Shown: in pieces, positions 1-9,439 of the stretch
Layout: each line of letters opens with the position of its first letter
Position numbering within the stretch: position 1 is the first letter of the stretch
DNA from: Chitinivorax tropicus
GTDB taxonomy: Bacteria; Pseudomonadota; Gammaproteobacteria; Burkholderiales; SCOH01
Direction of reading: 5' to 3'
NCBI RefSeq assembly: GCF_014202905.1
Contig: NZ_JACHHY010000014.1
Span: 1-64,000, forward strand
DNA: 64,000 nucleotides
Notes under the pieces: generated by a model
Told to the model about the DNA's origin: nothing
Databases searched by the model: none
The model's input: only the letters and a program-made list of their open reading frames with translations
Position numbers and translations under genes: made by a program

Positions 1-435
1 GAGATCGAGCTGAAAGGCGGCAACATCACCTTCAAGGCCCGAGGCAAATTCGAGGTCAAGGCCGCGTCGATCGAGTGGGATGGGCCGGGGCGGGAGCCAG
101 CCGCCCCATTGAAGCTACCAGTGGGCCAAGCTCCCAAGACCGAGATGCGACTTGATCATCGCTACCATGATGATGCGCCGGTGTCGGGCGCTGAGTATGA
201 AGTCGAGCTCGCGGATGGCTCCAAGCGCACTGGGACGTTGGATTCAAAGGGGCAGGCAATCCTGCGCGACGTGCCGATGGGCCCGGCCACTGTTCACTAT
301 GGTCCATCCAGTAAACCTTATGTGGTGAAAGATAAGCGCCCGATGCCCAAATACAATGCCAAGCCATCACCTGATGATCTGGATAAATTAACCGACCAAT
401 ACTTGAAGCCAATAATAAAGGATGACAAGCAGTGA
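1..435 (+). CDS. vgrG: Type VI secretion spike protein VgrG, C-terminal fragment
   Basis: The reading frame is open from the first base, so only the last 144 residues are present. The fragment opens with alternating polar/hydrophobic strands (EIELKGGNITFKARGKFEVK), the signature of the DUF2345-type beta-helix that follows the gp5-like needle in VgrG. It then carries a roughly 100-residue extension containing a small beta domain (around DHRYHDDAPVSGAEYEVELADG in character) that resembles the carboxypeptidase-regulatory-like or adaptor tails used to dock cargo. VgrG trimers form the tip of the type VI needle. The stop codon overlaps the GTG start of the next gene (GTGA), so tip and cargo are translationally coupled. 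The full length and the gp27/gp5 core lie outside the window. Confidence 0.72.
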   Translation, partial: EIELKGGNITFKARGKFEVKAASIEWDGPGREPAAPLKLPVGQAPKTEMRLDHRYHDDAPVSGAEYEVELADGSKRTGTLDSKGQAILRDVPMGPATVHYGPSSKPYVVKDKRPMPKYNAKPSPDDLDKLTDQYLKPIIKDDKQ

Positions 436-1958
436 TTGACAAGAAAGGGGCGCCCGGCGGGTTGAGTTGGGCTCGATTTGAAGCCATTGCAGCAGATTCT
501 GCACAATGGTTGTGGGGAACTGCGCAGGGTGCATTCAACGAAAAAGCCTCCACCTCTCAAATCATCGTAGATGCGGTGATCGGCATGATTCCGTTGGTGG
601 GGGATGGCACGGCAGTACGTGATCTGATTGCCGTCTCAATTGGCTTGGCGGACGACCCCAAGAAACGCGATGATGTGTGGCAGTGGGCCTTGCTGGTGAT
701 CCTCCTGTTTGCACTGATCCCTGTGCTGGGAGGGGTGATCAAAGGCGTGGGTCGGCTGTTGATCAGGCTGGGTGTGACCTTGGCGCATACCAAGGGCCTT
801 GCCCGCTCCAGGCTGGTCATTGAGGCGGCCCAGGATATCGTGGCCTTGCTCAACCGGCTGGGGGAGGGGAATGCTGAGCGTTTCCTGAAGCGACTGAATT
901 TCGAGCACTACCAAAGCCAGATCATGGGCAAGTTCCATGATTTCATCTACACCATCAATGGTGTACTAGTGTCGATCAACCGGAAGACAGCGAATACCCG
1001 GCTGCTGTCCTGGTTCGCCGAGGCCTCTGCAGCGCTCACCAAAAAGCTGAACTGGCTGCTGGAAAAGGGCCAGAGCATGATTCCCCAGGCGCTGAAAACG
1101 CTGAATGACACCTTGAAGGAAATCCAGGCGGTGGTCTACAGCGGTGGCCAGACCACCAGCAAGACGGTTGCCCACACGGCAGCATCCGGCGAAAAGGCGG
1201 CGGTGCACTATGCGGATGAGCTGAAGCTGCTGGAGGGCGAGGGGGCGCTCATCTCGGCGCGGGGCGGCTGGCAGCAGAATCCAGCTAGTTTAGACAAAGC
1301 CGAGAAGAAAGGTCTTTATAAACATGATCCTGGCTATCCTGACCTTGGGCTGAGGGCCAGCGACATCAGTACCTATTCCGGCAAAATCGTCAACCGTGCG
1401 CTAGAGCCGGGAGAAACCATCTACCGGGTGTTTGGGCCGGTGCGTGCGGAAGGGGTGCATGGGTACAAACAAGGTGGTGCGGCGCTGGCCGCCGGCAACC
1501 CTAAGTACACCAACAAATTCTGGGGGATTGGCCCCCCACCCAAGACCGCTGAAGAGTGGCGGCACCTGTCGGCGGTGCTGGACGAATGGAACCACGATGG
1601 CTTTATGCTGGTGGGCACCATCAAAGAGCCGAACCGGGTGAAAGGCTGCGTTGGCAAGATCTCCGAGCAGGCGGGGGACAAGATTAAAGGTCAGTACCTG
1701 ACCGGTGGTGGTAAGCAGGTGATGCTGGAAATCCCCGGTGAGCTGGCTGGCAAACTCAATAGTATCGGCGACAAAGTGATCGCTGAAGGCAAACCACAGA
1801 CGCTGCTGCTGGATGGGGTGGAGTGGGTCATCCGTCCTACCGGCTGGAAAGACGTCAACGGCATTCATGGCTATGGTCAGTTGGCCAAGCAGGCGGGGGT
1901 ACAAACCGCTCGGTTGGGTACGCGTGAGCAGGCCAGTAAAGAACATCGAAACGAGTAA
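432..1958 (+). CDS. Putative type VI secretion effector, polymorphic-toxin style
   Basis: This 508-residue protein starts at a GTG that overlaps the vgrG stop. Residues 43-70 carry an IPLVGDGTAVRDL-type segment followed by a strong hydrophobic stretch at about 82-104. This arrangement is common in VgrG-linked effectors that need a membrane-translocation region. The middle (about 110-300) is helical and rich in Leu/Lys. The last ~180 residues form a separate domain starting near YRVFGPVRAEG, with conserved-looking Trp, His and Gly positions and a GQYLTGGGKQ loop. It may be an enzymatic toxin domain; the YRVFG start recalls ADP-ribosyltransferase-like toxins, but I cannot assign the fold by eye. 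Position directly after vgrG and directly before a candidate immunity gene is the main argument for an effector. The activity is unknown. Confidence 0.6.
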   Translation: MIDKKGAPGGLSWARFEAIAADSAQWLWGTAQGAFNEKASTSQIIVDAVIGMIPLVGDGTAVRDLIAVSIGLADDPKKRDDVWQWALLVILLFALIPVLGGVIKGVGRLLIRLGVTLAHTKGLARSRLVIEAAQDIVALLNRLGEGNAERFLKRLNFEHYQSQIMGKFHDFIYTINGVLVSINRKTANTRLLSWFAEASAALTKKLNWLLEKGQSMIPQALKTLNDTLKEIQAVVYSGGQTTSKTVAHTAASGEKAAVHYADELKLLEGEGALISARGGWQQNPASLDKAEKKGLYKHDPGYPDLGLRASDISTYSGKIVNRALEPGETIYRVFGPVRAEGVHGYKQGGAALAAGNPKYTNKFWGIGPPPKTAEEWRHLSAVLDEWNHDGFMLVGTIKEPNRVKGCVGKISEQAGDKIKGQYLTGGGKQVMLEIPGELAGKLNSIGDKVIAEGKPQTLLLDGVEWVIRPTGWKDVNGIHGYGQLAKQAGVQTARLGTREQASKEHRNE

Positions 1959-1963
1959 ACCAA

Positions 1964-3151
1964 ATGGCTTTTTATACTACCGCCCCCACCGAAGCCGAGC
2001 GCCCAGTGCTGTTCCGCATCCTCAAGCAACAAAGCTCGCTCACCATCTGGCAGCAGATCGTTCCCTATTACAGCGCCTGGGTGGACGAGATCGTCCGCTC
2101 GGCAGACCTGCGTGTCGAGCTACCTGATTGGTATGAAACCTACCTTGGTCCTGATCGGCCTAGAGACAAGGAAATGTTCAGTCAGCATGATATTGTTGAA
2201 GCCATGACATTGAAGGCTGCGTTGGTAGATGCAGTGGACAAGCTCCGACGCGGTGATCGCAGCGTGTTTCTGTGGCGTGGCTATTTCAGCGGTCAAGGTT
2301 ATATCTGCGAGGCCCGACGGCTGCTCTCCAGCTGGGCGACCCAGATCCGGCGCTATGGTAGCGGCGAGGTGGATTTCACGGTGGAGTCTGACCACTGGCC
2401 ACCGCTGGAGCGCCTGTATCTGCTGACGGAGATGGCTATGCTGAATGGCGTGTATGTTTTGCAGACCCGATGTATTGATGACCCAGCTCCGCTGGATACG
2501 TTTGACGTATTTAAAGGAGATGGTGACGCAGAAGCAGGCCGTGTGCCTACCCATCTGACGCGCCTCTACAGGCACCTGATGGCGATCAAGGAGCAACTGC
2601 CACCAGTACCAGTTCCCAAGGAGGAAGTCCTGGTCAAAACTGGGCACACCTTGCCATGCACCGGCATCTGGGAGCCGGTGAAGGTAGATCTCAGTGCGGG
2701 TTTCTTGGGGCTGTTCCAAAGGCCACAGATTCCGGCAGATGGCGTATTCGAGCCAGATGGCTGCATGAATTATCTGCATGGCGGGGCACGGGCGCCAACC
2801 GTTGAATTTGAAGAAGAAAAGTGGCCGATCGTTGGCAAACCCACCGTATGGCGGCTGCTGTGGAAAGATGAGCGCTATCTGGATGGCACCGTTCCTGATG
2901 AAGAGAAAGACTATGTGTTTGCCGTGCCGGGTGAGCCGTGGGTCAGGCGCTACGAGCCACAGCCAGGGCCACCGCCACCGGCAGAGCATGGCCTCAAGCT
3001 GATTACCGCCCGCACCGGTGAAGCTGCCATTGAAAGTGGCTACTGGGCCGCACAGGAGCATATCGAAGGCCGTACCCGTGTCAACAAAGGCGAACGATTG
3101 CCGGATTATCGGGGGAAGCCGGTGACCTGGGTGTATACCGGACTGAAGTGA
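1964..3151 (+). CDS. Unrecognised protein, probable immunity/partner of the upstream effector
   Basis: This 395-residue protein begins 5 bp after the effector stop and is clearly co-transcribed. It has no signal peptide and no obvious membrane segment. It is rich in aromatic residues (many Trp/Tyr), with an alpha-helical N-terminal half (residues 1-200) and a Pro-rich C-terminal half ending in YRGKPVTWVYTGLK. I do not recognise the family. The partner/immunity role is inferred from position and from the decayed second copy of its 3' end at 4328-4590. Duplicated and decaying immunity genes are typical downstream of polymorphic toxins. An alternative is a second effector or an adaptor. Confidence 0.5.
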   Translation: MAFYTTAPTEAERPVLFRILKQQSSLTIWQQIVPYYSAWVDEIVRSADLRVELPDWYETYLGPDRPRDKEMFSQHDIVEAMTLKAALVDAVDKLRRGDRSVFLWRGYFSGQGYICEARRLLSSWATQIRRYGSGEVDFTVESDHWPPLERLYLLTEMAMLNGVYVLQTRCIDDPAPLDTFDVFKGDGDAEAGRVPTHLTRLYRHLMAIKEQLPPVPVPKEEVLVKTGHTLPCTGIWEPVKVDLSAGFLGLFQRPQIPADGVFEPDGCMNYLHGGARAPTVEFEEEKWPIVGKPTVWRLLWKDERYLDGTVPDEEKDYVFAVPGEPWVRRYEPQPGPPPPAEHGLKLITARTGEAAIESGYWAAQEHIEGRTRVNKGERLPDYRGKPVTWVYTGLK

Positions 3152-3385
3152 GTGGCCTGACTGGCAGCAATTCTCTGCTTGATAAACAGGTTATCTACCT
3201 ATGCATGTATTGCGCGTATACGCTAACAGGCCACAAATTGTGGTAGCTACTTCAATTCCCGCTTGGGTGGCGACGTGGTGGTGACTTTCCTTGTGATCAG
3301 CTTGGTCGGTGATCCTCAGCTAATTGATTTCAAGATGCAATACATTTCACCAAAATTTTAGACGATCAGCATTGTGTTGAAAGTG

Positions 3386-4024
3386 TTAGTAATCCGCACA
3401 ACCCTCATAATCGAAGCACACCCGAAAGAACTTCGCTAACTCCAGAGTCATTATCAGAAGCTCACTCGTAGCCTCTTTACTGTAGCAGATGGGGATATCC
3501 ACATAGCCCGACTTGAACGGTTTGGCTGTGCTCTCCTCTGTCGCGTACAGCGCAAGACCCAGCGCATATCCACCAGGCCCTCTTGCAGGCTCACATAGGG
3601 AGAAGCCAAGTGCAATCAGCGCATCTAGAGGAAAGCTGAATCCTTCATTGTCGAAGCGAAATCCTGCGGTCTTTTCATCCTTGGTGATGAAGGCAAAGAC
3701 GAAATTCCTTAGATTAAAATCACGCTCTCGCGAATTGAGATGGTGAGTCCTTGAATATATCTCGGAATTGGGAAGGATATTGGAGCCGGTGTCCTCATCG
3801 ATAGTAACTCCTGCCTCCACAAAAACATTGTATAAGCTTTGATAGAACGTCTCGGCAAACACAGAAAATTTACGAGAAAAAGGTAAGAAGAAAGGTTGGG
3901 ACTTCAGCGTAGAGCGAATCATGCCTCGGTCGTATTTGATGTAGTTGTTCACCGGAGGGATAATTTGATGCAACAAGTAGTCACGACCATAAAATTCCCT
4001 TGGATTAAGATCTGAAAAAAGCAT
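3386..4024 (-). CDS. Hypothetical protein, AT-richer than its surroundings
   Basis: This 212-residue protein is on the minus strand. An AGGA ribosome-binding site lies about 7 bp before the ATG at 4024. There is no signal peptide or clear membrane helix. It is rich in Phe and Tyr (for example FFLPFSRKFSVFAETFYQSL) and contains a Gly/Pro loop, CEPARGPGGYALGLALY. Base composition is visibly lower in GC than the flanking type VI genes. It sits between the intact partner gene and its degraded copy, so it probably arrived with the rearrangement that separated them. It could be another immunity-type or small cytoplasmic protein; no function is assigned. Confidence 0.5.
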   Translation of the reverse strand: MLFSDLNPREFYGRDYLLHQIIPPVNNYIKYDRGMIRSTLKSQPFFLPFSRKFSVFAETFYQSLYNVFVEAGVTIDEDTGSNILPNSEIYSRTHHLNSRERDFNLRNFVFAFITKDEKTAGFRFDNEGFSFPLDALIALGFSLCEPARGPGGYALGLALYATEESTAKPFKSGYVDIPICYSKEATSELLIMTLELAKFFRVCFDYEGCADY

Positions 4025-4327
4025 TGAAATATCCTAAAAGATAAAAAGGCCAAGACTTCACCCGACATTTTCTATAGGGAAAAAAAGGGCGCCAAGTGAA
4101 TGTCAGCGTTCCACCTGAACCTTGATGCGATTCTGTGTCGGCGTCCAAAAAAAGGACAATTGATCGAATTGTATGAATGTCTGATTTAGTGGACAGACAA
4201 GTCATTGAATTATGGCATCAAGAAATAGTTGCCAACAAACTGTTTTTCCAATTCAGTAGGTACATAGTTGCCGATCTTTGCATGTCTGTATGCTGATAGC
4301 AGGCTTGAATAGGATGTGGTTTTCAAC

Positions 4328-4590
4328 GGTAAATCCACCGTATGGTGGCTGTTGCAGAAAGAGGAGCATTATCTGGATAGTGCTATGCACGAGGGAGTAG
4401 AGCTATTTCTTCGTCATGCCGGATGAGTCATTGGTCAGGCATCTGCTCCAGTGACGTTGTCGTCGAAAGTAGTAAACTGACGTGCGGGAGCATATTGAAG
4501 GCCGTACCCGCGTCAACAAAGGCGAACGATTGCCGGATTATCGAGGGTAGTCGGTTACTTGGGTGTATACCGGGTTGAAGTGAGTGGCCA
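4328..4590 (+). pseudogene. Degraded duplicate of the 3' end of the 1964-3151 gene
   Basis: Bases from about 4328 (aatccaccgtatggtggctg) repeat those from about 2842 of the intact gene, and 4490-4590 repeats 3060-3158 almost base for base through the stop codon and a few bases beyond. The middle is badly diverged and contains frameshifts. Near the end an in-frame TAG replaces a Lys codon (gagggtagtcgg against gggggaagccgg). Nothing suggests translation. It is the remains of a second gene copy. Confidence 0.8.
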
Positions 4591-4624
4591 TCCGGCAGCA
4601 AGGTGCAGCCGGGCGCACCTGCGA

Positions 4625-6391
4625 TTAATCCTCTGGCAAGGCGGGTGGGGTGACGGTCAGGACTTCGTCTACTGTGGTCTGGCCTGCTGCTGCTTTCATG
4701 GCGGCGCTCAGTCGTAGTGGTTTCATGCCGTGTTTGATGGCGGCCTGGCGGAGGGTGACGATATCCATCTCCTGGCCGATCAGTTTGCGGAGTGTCGGCC
4801 CGACCGCCAGCATCTCATAGATGCCGGTGCGGCCATAGTAGCCGGTCATGCGGCATTCGAGGCAGCCGACGGGTTTGTAGATCTTGGCTGGTTTGGCTGA
4901 TCGCCAGGGTTTGACCAGCTCTGACCATGTTTCGTCAGAGATGTCGTGCTCGGCTTTGCAGTGCGGGCAAAGGGTTCGAACCAGTCGTTGGGCGACTACG
5001 CCTAGCAGGGTGGCGTTCAGCAGATAGCCTGGGACGCCGATTTCCAGCAGGCGAGTGACGGCTGAGGGGGCGTCGTTGGTGTGCAGGGTGGACAGCACCA
5101 AGTGGCCAGTCAGGGCGGCTTGAATGGCCATTTCTGCAGTTTCGCGGTCACGGATTTCTCCGATCATGATGATGTCCGGGTCTTGCCGCAGCAGGGTGCG
5201 CACGCCGTCTGCAAAGTTGAGGCCGATCTGTGGCTGGACTTGCATCTGATTCAGCTGTGGCATTACGTTTTCGATGGGGTCTTCGATGGTGCAGACGTTC
5301 ACCTCGGGCTGGGCAAGTTGCCGCATGGTGGTGTAGAGCGTGGTGGTCTTGCCGGAGCCGGTTGGGCCGGTCAACAGCACGATGCCGTTGGGCTGGGTGA
5401 TCAGTCCGTTCCAGATGGTCATTTCCTCATCGGTAAACCCCAGCTCGCGATAGGATTTGCTCAATACATCCGGGTCGAAGATCCGCATCACCAGTTTTTC
5501 GCCAAACACGGTGGGCATGGTCGATAGGCGCAGTTCGACTTCCTGGCCGTCTGGTGTCTTGGTTTTGATGCGGCCATCCTGCGGGCGTCGCTTTTCGACA
5601 ATGTCCATGCGCCCGAGCAGCTTGATCCGGCTGACCACGGCGCTCATGACGGATACTGGAATTTGATAGACCAGGTGCATCATGCCGTCGATGCGGAAGC
5701 GGATGTTGCCGCTGTCGCGGCGTGGCTCCAGGTGGATATCGCTGGCACGTTGTTCATAGGCGTATTGGAACAGCCAATCGACAATGTGCACGACGTGCTG
5801 GTCGTTGGCATCCAGTGAGCTGGTCTTGCCCAGCTCCACCAGCTGCTCAAAGCTGGCTACGCCAGCCCCTGAGCCGGATTGCGTCTTGGTGGCGCCTTTC
5901 AGTGAGCGTTGCAGGCTGTAGAACTCGGCCAGATAGCGGATGATGTCCTCCGGATTGGCGAGTACGCGTTTGATGCGCAGGCTGATGGCCTGTGACAGGG
6001 CGCGCTCCCAATCCAGGTCGTAGGGGTTGGCGGTGGCAATGGTGATTTCCGTGCGCGTGAGCGCTACCGGCAGGATTTTGTAGCGGGTTGCGTAGGCATG
6101 TGACACCACGGCGCATACGCTGGGGACATCGACTTTCAGCGGGTCGATATTGATGTATTCCAGATGATGCTTGTCAGCCAGCCACTGCATCAGCACATCG
6201 ATGGTCAGCTGGCGGCTGGGTGTTTCCATGCTCTGCCAGCGCTGATTGGCAATCAAGGTCAGCGGATGGGCTTCTGCACGTTCCTTGGTTCGACTGCCGG
6301 TATACATGGAATCCGCATCTTTGCGGCTGACCAGACCATCCTCGACCAACAGGGCGAGCATGGTGGGAACATCGAGTTGAATGGCATCCAT
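4625..6391 (-). CDS. GspE/PilB-family secretion or pilus assembly ATPase
   Basis: This 588-residue hexameric ATPase would power type IV pilus extension or type II secretion. An N-terminal MshEN-like domain covers residues ~50-160. The catalytic core has a Walker A GPTGSGKTTT at about 342-351, an Asp box IEDPIENVMPQLNQMQVQ, a Walker B DPDIIMIGEIRD near 410 and a His box TLHTNDAPSAVTRL. A zinc-binding tetracysteine pair follows (CPHC near 490 and CLEC about 45 residues later), which is typical of PilB/GspE and absent from PilT. It is encoded 62 bp downstream of the HDOD gene on the same strand and has no pilin, PilC or prepilin peptidase neighbour, so the partner machine must be elsewhere. Full length for the family. 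Confidence 0.9.
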   Translation of the reverse strand: MDAIQLDVPTMLALLVEDGLVSRKDADSMYTGSRTKERAEAHPLTLIANQRWQSMETPSRQLTIDVLMQWLADKHHLEYINIDPLKVDVPSVCAVVSHAYATRYKILPVALTRTEITIATANPYDLDWERALSQAISLRIKRVLANPEDIIRYLAEFYSLQRSLKGATKTQSGSGAGVASFEQLVELGKTSSLDANDQHVVHIVDWLFQYAYEQRASDIHLEPRRDSGNIRFRIDGMMHLVYQIPVSVMSAVVSRIKLLGRMDIVEKRRPQDGRIKTKTPDGQEVELRLSTMPTVFGEKLVMRIFDPDVLSKSYRELGFTDEEMTIWNGLITQPNGIVLLTGPTGSGKTTTLYTTMRQLAQPEVNVCTIEDPIENVMPQLNQMQVQPQIGLNFADGVRTLLRQDPDIIMIGEIRDRETAEMAIQAALTGHLVLSTLHTNDAPSAVTRLLEIGVPGYLLNATLLGVVAQRLVRTLCPHCKAEHDISDETWSELVKPWRSAKPAKIYKPVGCLECRMTGYYGRTGIYEMLAVGPTLRKLIGQEMDIVTLRQAAIKHGMKPLRLSAAMKAAAGQTTVDEVLTVTPPALPED

Positions 6392-6453
6392 AATCTTTTA
6401 ACTGAGCTGCAAGGCTTGACTATAGCGGGATTGAAAGCGGTCGCCAATATTTG

Positions 6454-7359
6454 CTAACCGGCTCGGGTGGGCTCCAGGGGTAACCAGGTCGCGGCGGGGG
6501 GATATCGATACCAGCCCTTGGCATGGGCGGCTTGTAAGGTGGTGCGCAGGACGATCTGTCTGGCCTCATCCAGGTTGATATGCAACAGATCTGCAATGCC
6601 AATGAAGTCGTCAGGCAGGGCTGCGTCATACCAGCCATTGGCGCTATGGCGGGCCAGATCGACAGCAAGCACGACGGTGCGGACTCTTGGGTGGGAGGCA
6701 TGTCGGTCATCCATCAGCTCCATCAGCAAGGGGGGCAGGTGCCATGCTTTTGCCAGCGCGAGTTGCAGCTGCAACAGCGGGAAGCCCAATACGTCGGTCT
6801 GGGCCACGGCGCTCCGCAGGAGCGGGTTGCCCCGCAGACGGAAATGGATCTCCAGGGCCAGTTTGGGGGCGGTGATCCAGAGCAGGATCTCGGCAATGTC
6901 GTGCAATAAGGCTGCAGATGTCAGCTCTTCGACATCGGTATCATGGCGGAGCACGGCCCATTCATGTACGTATAAAGCGGCATGGAAGGCACGGCTCAAG
7001 ACCCGCATGACACCCGCCAACGCAGCGGGCTCGTCGGCCAGGTGGCTTTCAATCGAGGTCAGCTCGGTAAAGGCCTCAAAGAATGCCCGGGTGCCGAACA
7101 TCATGATGGCATGTTCGACAGTGGTGACATCGGTGACCTGGCTTTTACGGCGGTGATCTTGCAGATAGCGGATCACCTGTAAGGTCATCATCGGGTCGTG
7201 AAGTAACACCCGTGCTATGTCACGACCGGTGATGTTGTCTTCGTTGTTCCGGAGCGAGTCGATTTCATGGATGGTTCGCGCCATGACGGGTAGCCCACAC
7301 TGGGACATGTAGCTGACCCAGGCTTCAAAGCTGGACAACGGTGTCGTGAGCATGGCCAC
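6454..7359 (-). CDS. HDOD domain signalling protein
   Basis: This 301-residue protein has an HDOD-type fold. The region starts with LPVMARTIHEIDSLRNN, the usual opening of the HDOD module. It continues with a helix carrying DIARVLLHDPMMTLQVIRYL and a later HEWAVLRHDTDVEELTSAALLHDIAEIL, whose HD-like residues are partly kept. HDOD proteins act as scaffolds in cyclic-di-GMP, motility and pilus regulation and usually lack the full HD metal site. Position immediately upstream of the PilB-like ATPase, with a 62-bp gap, suggests that the two are co-expressed and that this one may control the ATPase. Confidence 0.85.
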   Translation of the reverse strand: MAMLTTPLSSFEAWVSYMSQCGLPVMARTIHEIDSLRNNEDNITGRDIARVLLHDPMMTLQVIRYLQDHRRKSQVTDVTTVEHAIMMFGTRAFFEAFTELTSIESHLADEPAALAGVMRVLSRAFHAALYVHEWAVLRHDTDVEELTSAALLHDIAEILLWITAPKLALEIHFRLRGNPLLRSAVAQTDVLGFPLLQLQLALAKAWHLPPLLMELMDDRHASHPRVRTVVLAVDLARHSANGWYDAALPDDFIGIADLLHINLDEARQIVLRTTLQAAHAKGWYRYPPAATWLPLEPTRAG

Positions 7360-7443
7360 TCCGTGGCATAGGCATGTGTACTGTTACTGTTATAGCAGAG
7401 CTGGCCACAGGCAAGGGCGGGATATCCTGGCCGCTTCGCGCGG

Positions 7444-8472
7444 CTACTGGGCTGTCGATGCCCTGCTTGGGTCGAGCGATAGCATGATTTTGCCGATATG
7501 TTGTCCGCTCTCCAGCGCCCGGTGGGCATCGATCACCTGCTCGAATGGGTAGGTGGCCCAGATGACGGGCTGGATGGTGCGATGAGTGAGTAGTGGCCAG
7601 ACGCGCTCCTGTAGCTGTCTGGCGATCACCGATTTGAAGGCAACCGAGCGGGGCCGTAAGGTGGAGCCCGTCAAGGTCAGGCGGCGCTTGAGCATCTCTG
7701 CCAAGTTGATTTCGCTGCGTGTCCCACCCAGTAACGCAATCAGGCACAGCCTGCCATCGTCGGCCAGCAGGCCCAATTCTCGCGGAGTATAGGCGCCCGC
7801 CACCATGTCCAGAATCACATCCACACCGCGTCCCTGTGTGGCTTGTTGAATCTCTGCCACAAAGTCCTGATCCATGTAATTCACCGCAAGTTGTGCGCCC
7901 AGTTTGAGGCAGGCTTGGCACTTTTCGGCAGTGCGTGCCGTGGTGAAGACTGGGTGCCCGAATGCGTGGGCAAGCTGAATGGCCAGCGTACCGATGCCGC
8001 TGGTGCCGCCTTGTACCAACACGCTTTCACCGGGGGCGATGGCGGCCCGCATGAAGACATTGCTCCATACAGTGAACAAGGCTTCAGGAATCGACGCGGC
8101 TTCCAGCGGCGTCCAGCCTTTGGGTACGGGCAGGCAGAGATCGGCTGGCGCAGCACAGTACTCAGCGTAGCCACCACCTGTCAACAGCGCGCAGACGACA
8201 TCCCCCACGGCAATGCCTTTGGCCTGCGGGGTGACGGCAACCACGGTGCCTGCCACCTCCAGCCCCAGGATATCACTGGCGCCTTCCGGGGGCGGGTAGC
8301 GCCCTTGGCGTTGGAAGATGTCCAGCCGATTGAGGCCGCTGGCCGCCACTTTGATCAGCACCTCGCCTGCCTGCAAGGCGGGGATGGGGCGCTCGACAAT
8401 ACACAATTGCTCTGCCGCCCCAGGCTGCGGGGTGACGATGGCGCGCATGGAAGAAGGAAGTGTCGGTGTCAT
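7444..8472 (-). CDS. NAD(P)H quinone oxidoreductase, PIG3-type zinc-free MDR family
   Basis: This 342-residue protein belongs to the medium-chain dehydrogenase/reductase superfamily. The GroES-like N-terminal half contains NRLDIFQRQGRYPPPEGASD, typical of the quinone oxidoreductase/PIG3 group. The nucleotide-binding Rossmann half carries QGGTSGIGTLAIQLA near residue 150. No catalytic zinc ligands are visible, as expected for this group. It probably reduces quinones with NADPH as a single-electron or detoxification enzyme. It lies 84 bp upstream of the HDOD gene on the same strand. Start ATG at 8472 gives the usual family length. Confidence 0.88.
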   Translation of the reverse strand: MTPTLPSSMRAIVTPQPGAAEQLCIVERPIPALQAGEVLIKVAASGLNRLDIFQRQGRYPPPEGASDILGLEVAGTVVAVTPQAKGIAVGDVVCALLTGGGYAEYCAAPADLCLPVPKGWTPLEAASIPEALFTVWSNVFMRAAIAPGESVLVQGGTSGIGTLAIQLAHAFGHPVFTTARTAEKCQACLKLGAQLAVNYMDQDFVAEIQQATQGRGVDVILDMVAGAYTPRELGLLADDGRLCLIALLGGTRSEINLAEMLKRRLTLTGSTLRPRSVAFKSVIARQLQERVWPLLTHRTIQPVIWATYPFEQVIDAHRALESGQHIGKIMLSLDPSRASTAQ

Positions 8473-8659
8473 GTGCGGGTTCCAAAATCAAACAGATGAT
8501 GCAGGTGCGGCCTCGGGCGTGCTCAGCATGGGTGGGTTGAGGCGGTGCACGAGAGGGGCACGCCGCATACAGCCCGCATGGGCAGAACACATGTCTCGGC
8601 CCGCAGGCAAGCCACGTGCCAAGCCCGATGCCGTATCCAGGCTCTGCGTCGTATCTGGC
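8473..8659. other. Intergenic gap between rsmJ and the quinone oxidoreductase gene
   Basis: This 187-bp spacer contains no supported gene. It must hold the promoter of the minus-strand oxidoreductase unit and the 3' end of rsmJ transcription, but I see no clear hairpin terminator. Confidence 0.4.
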
Positions 8660-9439
8660 TCAGGCTGTGCCTGCCGCTTGGGTATTCACATACACATCAA
8701 ACCGGGTGCTTTGGCCGATGATCTGTGTGTTGGGCTTGGGGCCTGCAATGTTTTCCGCCAGGCGTGGACGCTTCACGATGACGCGTCGTTTGGCCGCTTG
8801 CAATGCTGCTTTCAGCAGGATTTCGGCATCCAGATCATCACCGATCAATGCCTGAAAGGCTTGCATCTCTTTCTTGGCCAGGGCGGCTTTGCCACGATCT
8901 GGAAACATGGGGTCAACCACCACGACATCCGGCTTCTGGTCGTCGGCCAGCCCGGCCAGCCACTGGCTGGCTTCAGTATGGACAAGTTGCATGCGGGCGG
9001 CAATCCCGGCCACCTCGGTTGTCTGGGTGGCGCGCTGCAGGCCGTCCCGCAGTAATGCAAACGCAATGGGCGAACGTTCAAGCAAGGTGACCTGGCAACC
9101 CAGTGTCGCCAGCACAAAAGCATCTCGGCCCAGGCCCGCCGTGGCATCCACCACCTGGGGCAGATAGTCCCCTTTCAAACCTGCTGCCTTGGGCAGTAGC
9201 TGGCCACGCCCCCCACCGAACTTGCGTCGATGGGCGTTGGCACCCTCTACAAAATCCACATAGATCGGGCCAGGGGCGCCCTTGCCCAAGGTCCGTAGTT
9301 CCAACCGGTCTGCGGTAAGTGTCAGCGCATACCGACATCCCTCTGGTGCTGTTGCAGCAAAAGGGAGTGCTAACTCTTCGGCCAACTGCTGGGCTGCATT
9401 GGGATCAACAGCCTCGGCCATGACAACAACGATGTTCAT
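8660..9439 (-). CDS. rsmJ: 16S rRNA (guanine-1516-N2)-methyltransferase RsmJ
   Basis: This 259-residue SAM-dependent methyltransferase modifies G1516 of 16S rRNA. Key features are the KFGGGRGQLLPKA segment, the SAM-binding loop DATAGLGRDAFVLATLG near residue 100, and the catalytic VVDPMFPDR around residue 180. All three are diagnostic of RsmJ/YhiQ. The N-terminal ~75 residues form the short accessory domain seen in the family. Length matches the E. coli enzyme. It stands alone on the minus strand. Confidence 0.93.
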   Translation of the reverse strand: MNIVVVMAEAVDPNAAQQLAEELALPFAATAPEGCRYALTLTADRLELRTLGKGAPGPIYVDFVEGANAHRRKFGGGRGQLLPKAAGLKGDYLPQVVDATAGLGRDAFVLATLGCQVTLLERSPIAFALLRDGLQRATQTTEVAGIAARMQLVHTEASQWLAGLADDQKPDVVVVDPMFPDRGKAALAKKEMQAFQALIGDDLDAEILLKAALQAAKRRVIVKRPRLAENIAGPKPNTQIIGQSTRFDVYVNTQAAGTA

